DNA of 64,000 nucleotides from Selaginella moellendorffii. Taxonomy: Eukaryota > Streptophyta > Lycopodiopsida > Selaginellales > Selaginellaceae. This document shows positions 57,771 through 64,000 of the stretch, one piece after another. Every line of letters starts with the position of its first letter. The first letter of the stretch is position 1. A program made the position numbers and the translations under genes. Below the pieces are notes generated by a model. It was not told the DNA's origin. It was given only the letters and a program-made list of their open reading frames with translations, and ran no database searches. The stretch spans positions 2,798,447 through 2,862,446 of the forward strand of contig NW_003314267.1 of assembly GCF_000143415.4 (NCBI RefSeq), read 5' to 3'.

Positions 57771-59260
57771 ATAGATACTATTATGGAATGTAAGAGGTAT
57801 TGGTAAAAATGGTGTGTTTTAGAGAGATAAGAGGGTGAAACCATGATTAATTATCCTCTCGTATTCTATGTTCCTAGAAACAAAGGAATCACATGATCCA
57901 AGCACTCATCTAACTAACAAATATACTGTGTTTAAGTTTTCTCAAAGAGAAAAATTATAGAATCTAGAGATTGGTAGATGCAAGGGACCTTGATCATAGT
58001 GAAAGGACTATAGCAATTACTCTCTTCCCATTAGATTCTTGTCCTAGGATGTGTGCACATGATCACCCTTAAATTACACACCTAAACCATATGACTCTTG
58101 AATATCTATGCCTCAGCCTCCAATTTGGCCAGCAGTGCACACTTCTTTTTGGTCATAAAGCATTGCCTCCTTACTGGAATTGACAACTAGTGACTTCAAC
58201 TTTATGGATCACAAGGATGATAAGTGAGGTGGAGTACTTTAGGATTGATATAGTGGGGTGCAAAGACCTACATGGAATTCCCTTGTCTTGGTACTTGGAA
58301 CATATGATATGAGATCCTTGGATTTGTTGTATATGAATCTCTGTGCACTTGGTAAGAATGTCAAAGCAAAGGTATCCAAAGACAACTAAACCGCTTCTAC
58401 CTCACCATAGACTTGTCTATACAAGGTGGCAAACTAGATATTGACAACATAGATCATCACCCCATCAAACTTTGGGGCTTCAAAAACCAACAGCAATCCC
58501 AAAAAAAAAATTGAGAATAACAATTGACACCAACATAAACAATTGCAAAAATATAACAAGGATCTACACTTTTTTACACTCCATGTTGCTAAGGAGATTC
58601 TCTCTAAGATCCAAAAAGACAAGTGAGGAGTCTTTAGCACAGTTCAATGCATCTGAGTGGTTCTCAATTCAATCAATGTTGATTTTCAGAACAATCCCAA
58701 GAATCCATAGCTGCATATATAGAAAATTCAAGTTAAGTGCTAATTGGATAAGATTGAGGCAAACAAAATGAAAAGTAGGGCACATCTAGTGGCATACTAG
58801 TGAATTAGCACTGAATAGAGAGTTTTATCTCTCCATAAAACCTAAGATTGTCTCATCTCTAATGTTTGGCCTCAAGGACAAACAAGACAACGTAAATACA
58901 GACTTGGATGACATGCATCATATGGCAGAATAGTACTGCACTGAGCTTTTCAAAGCAAAGGCCTAGGACTAGAATTGACATATAAAATTGAATCAACTAC
59001 TAGAGCATGTCCCTATCAAATACACTTTGCCAATATGCACTATAAATGAACTCCAAAAGGTGCTACACAACTTAAAAGATGATAAGATGCTAGGCTAAGA
59101 TAGGATGCTGCCAACCTTCTACAAAAAGAGCTGGGAATGGTTAGGGCTATAAGTTTTCAACATTTGGAAGGAGGTCATATACACTAGAGAATGGCTATAG
59201 AAAATTCTATTGATGGGATTATTGCACTCATACCAAAAAATGAGATATATATTTAAAAGA
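57771..59260 (+). pseudogene. LINE ORF2, decayed
   Basis: Plus strand: ILLWNVRGIGK (start of the AP-like endonuclease) near 57778, DFNFMDHKDDK near 58195, and the RT start ELQKVLHNLKDDKMLG-DRMLPTFYKKSWEWLG near 59050-59150 (L-K-x-x-K-x-x-G-x-D-x-x-P-x-x-F-Y-K-x-x-W pattern). Many stops and frame shifts. Would reverse-transcribe by target priming if alive. Confidence 0.7.
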
Positions 59261-59289
59261 ATAAATTTACTTCAAGACATAAAAATACT

Positions 59290-60306
59290 CCAAGACATAA
59301 AGAATACCATCTCTCAATATCCCATCTTCAATCACCACTAAGTCTTCCATTTATAGTAGTTTCCACCAACACCACCATTGGTTTAAGGCCTAGAGGCCCA
59401 TTCACTAAAAACTGCTAATCTCTGAAGCTTCATCACCACATATCTATACCCTTGATCACTATAGCACACTTTATTTTTCTCCGCTTAATCCAATTTGAAA
59501 AGGGGCAATTGCTTTATGAAAGAGCCCTTAGTGGCTATTTTACCCCCATTTATTCCCCAAGGTTCCAAGGATCCACGATGATAGTATGTCTAAATCTCAT
59601 CACATTATCATATGGGCTACATTCACCTCCCCTTTAGAGATGTTACTGTCTTCATTAACTATTGACTAATAACCCCTACTAAGCGAAGGGGAACCAGCGC
59701 CTCCATTTCTACACTGAATATAGCAATTCTTTCATTGTGTAGAATAGTTATTCCATGTGAAGCAATTAATTATCCACCTGTACCATAGTCCCATAGTGGA
59801 TACCTTCGTCAATGAATGTTCCACTAAGAGGAAAGATGTATGCATGGATGCCCAATACGTACAATTTTAAATTTAGGGGTAAGAATATACCTTACTCAAG
59901 GGTATATTATATTTTTAAGTAGCCATTAATCAATGGGAATCAAACCCATGCCATTTGCTCCGATACCACATATAATACACCGTATCTCTCCCCTTAAGCC
60001 AATTGGAAAAAGGGTAATTGCTTTATGAGAGAGCCCTTAGTGGTTATTTTATTCCCATTTATCCCCCAAGGTTCCAAGGATCCATGGTGACAGTATATCC
60101 AAATCTCATTCCATGATCATATGCGCTACAGTCACTAAACAAGAGGACCGCTCTTCTTCTCCAAGATCTAGAACTTCAAAATGGCATTTCAAAGCACCGC
60201 AGCCTAGCACGAGCATTGTGGCTACTCCCTCCACCTTGCACCACTAGGATGCCTCAGCTATATGGCTAGAGCAAGGTTTTGATAAGCTATATAAAGTATT
60301 CAATTG
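59290..60306 (-). mobile_element. LTR B fragment split by a TRIM
   Basis: 59290-59459 and 60136-60306 are diverged pieces of LTR B (taggcccattcacta..., ccaccttgcaccactaggat) that are contiguous in other copies at ccttggtcac|tacccc. Confidence 0.65.
59460..60130 (-). mobile_element. TRIM element E, copy 2, complete, 671 bp
   Basis: LTRs 59460-59621 and 59971-60130 (about 160 bp) with a 349-bp non-coding interior and the minus-strand primer site TGGTATCGGAGC at the right LTR. Flanks ATCAC and GTCAC (4 of 5). Confidence 0.88.
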
Positions 60307-60440
60307 TAATCTCTTGAATTTGGACTTTCTGGGAGGTCATATAGCCTAATAGTATTCAAACCCAAGGATATATGACACCAAATATCCCAAAACCCTTAAC
60401 CGATTGAAAAAGGATATGCATTCTTGTTTATAAGCCCTTT
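60307..60440 (-). mobile_element. LTR C fragment
   Basis: TGTAATCTCTTGAATTTGGA...AAGCCCTTTCCCTTA matches the left two-thirds of the TRIM C LTR and then passes directly into gag. Confidence 0.75.
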
Positions 60441-61030
60441 CCCTTAGTTGCATTTGGAGGAATATAAGTTGCTTGAATCCTTGCCTTTATCACTTCCCAA
60501 ATGGCCACCGATTCCTCGTTGGCCTCTGTCATTAATTTTAATATTATATGCTAAATATGCTTTTGCATATAAAACTTTTTCCAAGTTTGGTAACTGCAAT
60601 ACTCAAAAATAAAACTTCATATTGTAAAACCAATCCTCCACCCACTTTATAGTCATTCACTCCTTTTAAAATTAGTGGGGGCATTGATTTGTACTTAAGA
60701 ACTGTTTGAGGGATAAACTCCACCTCAATTTGCTTGATTTTGTCTAGTCTTGCCTCAATGCTTGCCAAATGGTCAACACTTTCTGCACTACCAGCATTAC
60801 AGTCTTTTGCCTTTTCTTTTGTTTTTCGTCATACTTTAACTTGTGTATAAGGGTCTTTACCAAAGTATTGATATGTAGCAATTGACCATCTAGAGTATCC
60901 AATCAAGCCTTGGATAATTGAACCTCGCCACTAAACACTTATTTGGAAGTCTCCTCACTAGAATCCTCCTTATGTAGGGATTCCTCATCGTAGTTCTTTG
61001 TTTGACTGGAGGTTCCATCTTGGATTTAGA
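60441..61030 (-). pseudogene. chromovirus gag fragment
   Basis: Minus strand ORF of 74 codons at 60544-60768 (IEVEFIPQTVLKYKSMPPLI, LKGVNDY) matches gag of copy 1 (3891-4169). Diverged and truncated on both sides. Confidence 0.65.

Positions 61031-64000
<2,970 letters not shown>

Overview
This is a repeat-dense nuclear window from a plant or green-lineage genome. The evidence is plant-type telomeric repeats (TTTAGGG, read as CCCTAAA at 10868-10893), many spliceosomal GT-AG introns, Ty3/gypsy chromoviruses with tRNA-Met primer sites, LINE and MULE-like remnants, and tRNA-Met-primed TRIM elements. Nothing points to a prokaryote. The species cannot be named from the sequence. Two runs of N (17513-18011 and 53052-53221) are assembly gaps.

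Layout. 0-6.3 kb: a chromovirus (family A, minus strand) set in the non-coding internal region of a second LTR family (B). 6.5-15.9 kb: a low-repeat island with two head-to-head intron-containing genes. On the minus strand is an FCP1/HAD-like protein whose catalytic Asp is replaced. On the plus strand is a DUF7869-like (transposase-like) gene broken by three in-frame stops. The whole island, and nowhere else in the window that I could find, is seeded with a 22-bp palindrome (arms ATGGCATG / CATGCCAT). Several copies lie inside 38-51 nt introns next to the 3' splice site. 15.9-25.8 kb: nested LTR debris, a TRIM element and a LINE 3' end. 26.2-30.8 kb: a minus-strand intron-rich gene that joins a ParB-like domain to a DNA-methylase-like domain. 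It has decayed through eight TAG stops and is split by a solo LTR. 31.0-48.3 kb: a MULE/SWIM-type transposase relic in three pieces, pushed apart by two LTR insertions. One of these holds a complete 6.8-kb non-autonomous element (perfect 5-bp target duplication) and half a chromovirus. 48.3-61 kb: solo LTRs, a 591-bp TRIM, a LINE and a second TRIM copy. 61-64 kb: no recognised gene.

Four LTR families are named here for convenience. A is about 1.05-1.1 kb, chromovirus. B is about 1.75-1.92 kb, non-coding interior, with a large CTCGGA/CTCGGACTCCAT satellite inside the LTR. D is about 0.88-0.92 kb, mostly solo LTRs. C (about 0.19 kb) and E (about 0.16 kb) are TRIMs. Insertion history was read from 5-bp target duplications: CAAGG, GTTGT, AAACC, AGAAC, TCCAA and CCTTC are perfect; atgcc/atgct, aggag/atgag and atcac/gtcac are near-perfect. 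Long ORFs on both strands at 33.3-34.5, 36.8-37.9, 41.8-43.1 and 46.5-47.3 kb are by-products of the LTR-B satellite, not genes.

The best candidates for something undescribed are (1) the palindrome family carried in mini-introns of the 6.5-15.9 kb gene pair, which looks like an introner-like or RNA-hairpin element, and (2) the eukaryotic ParB-methylase fusion gene with a hairpin array upstream of it. All functional statements are from reading the sequence; no search was run.
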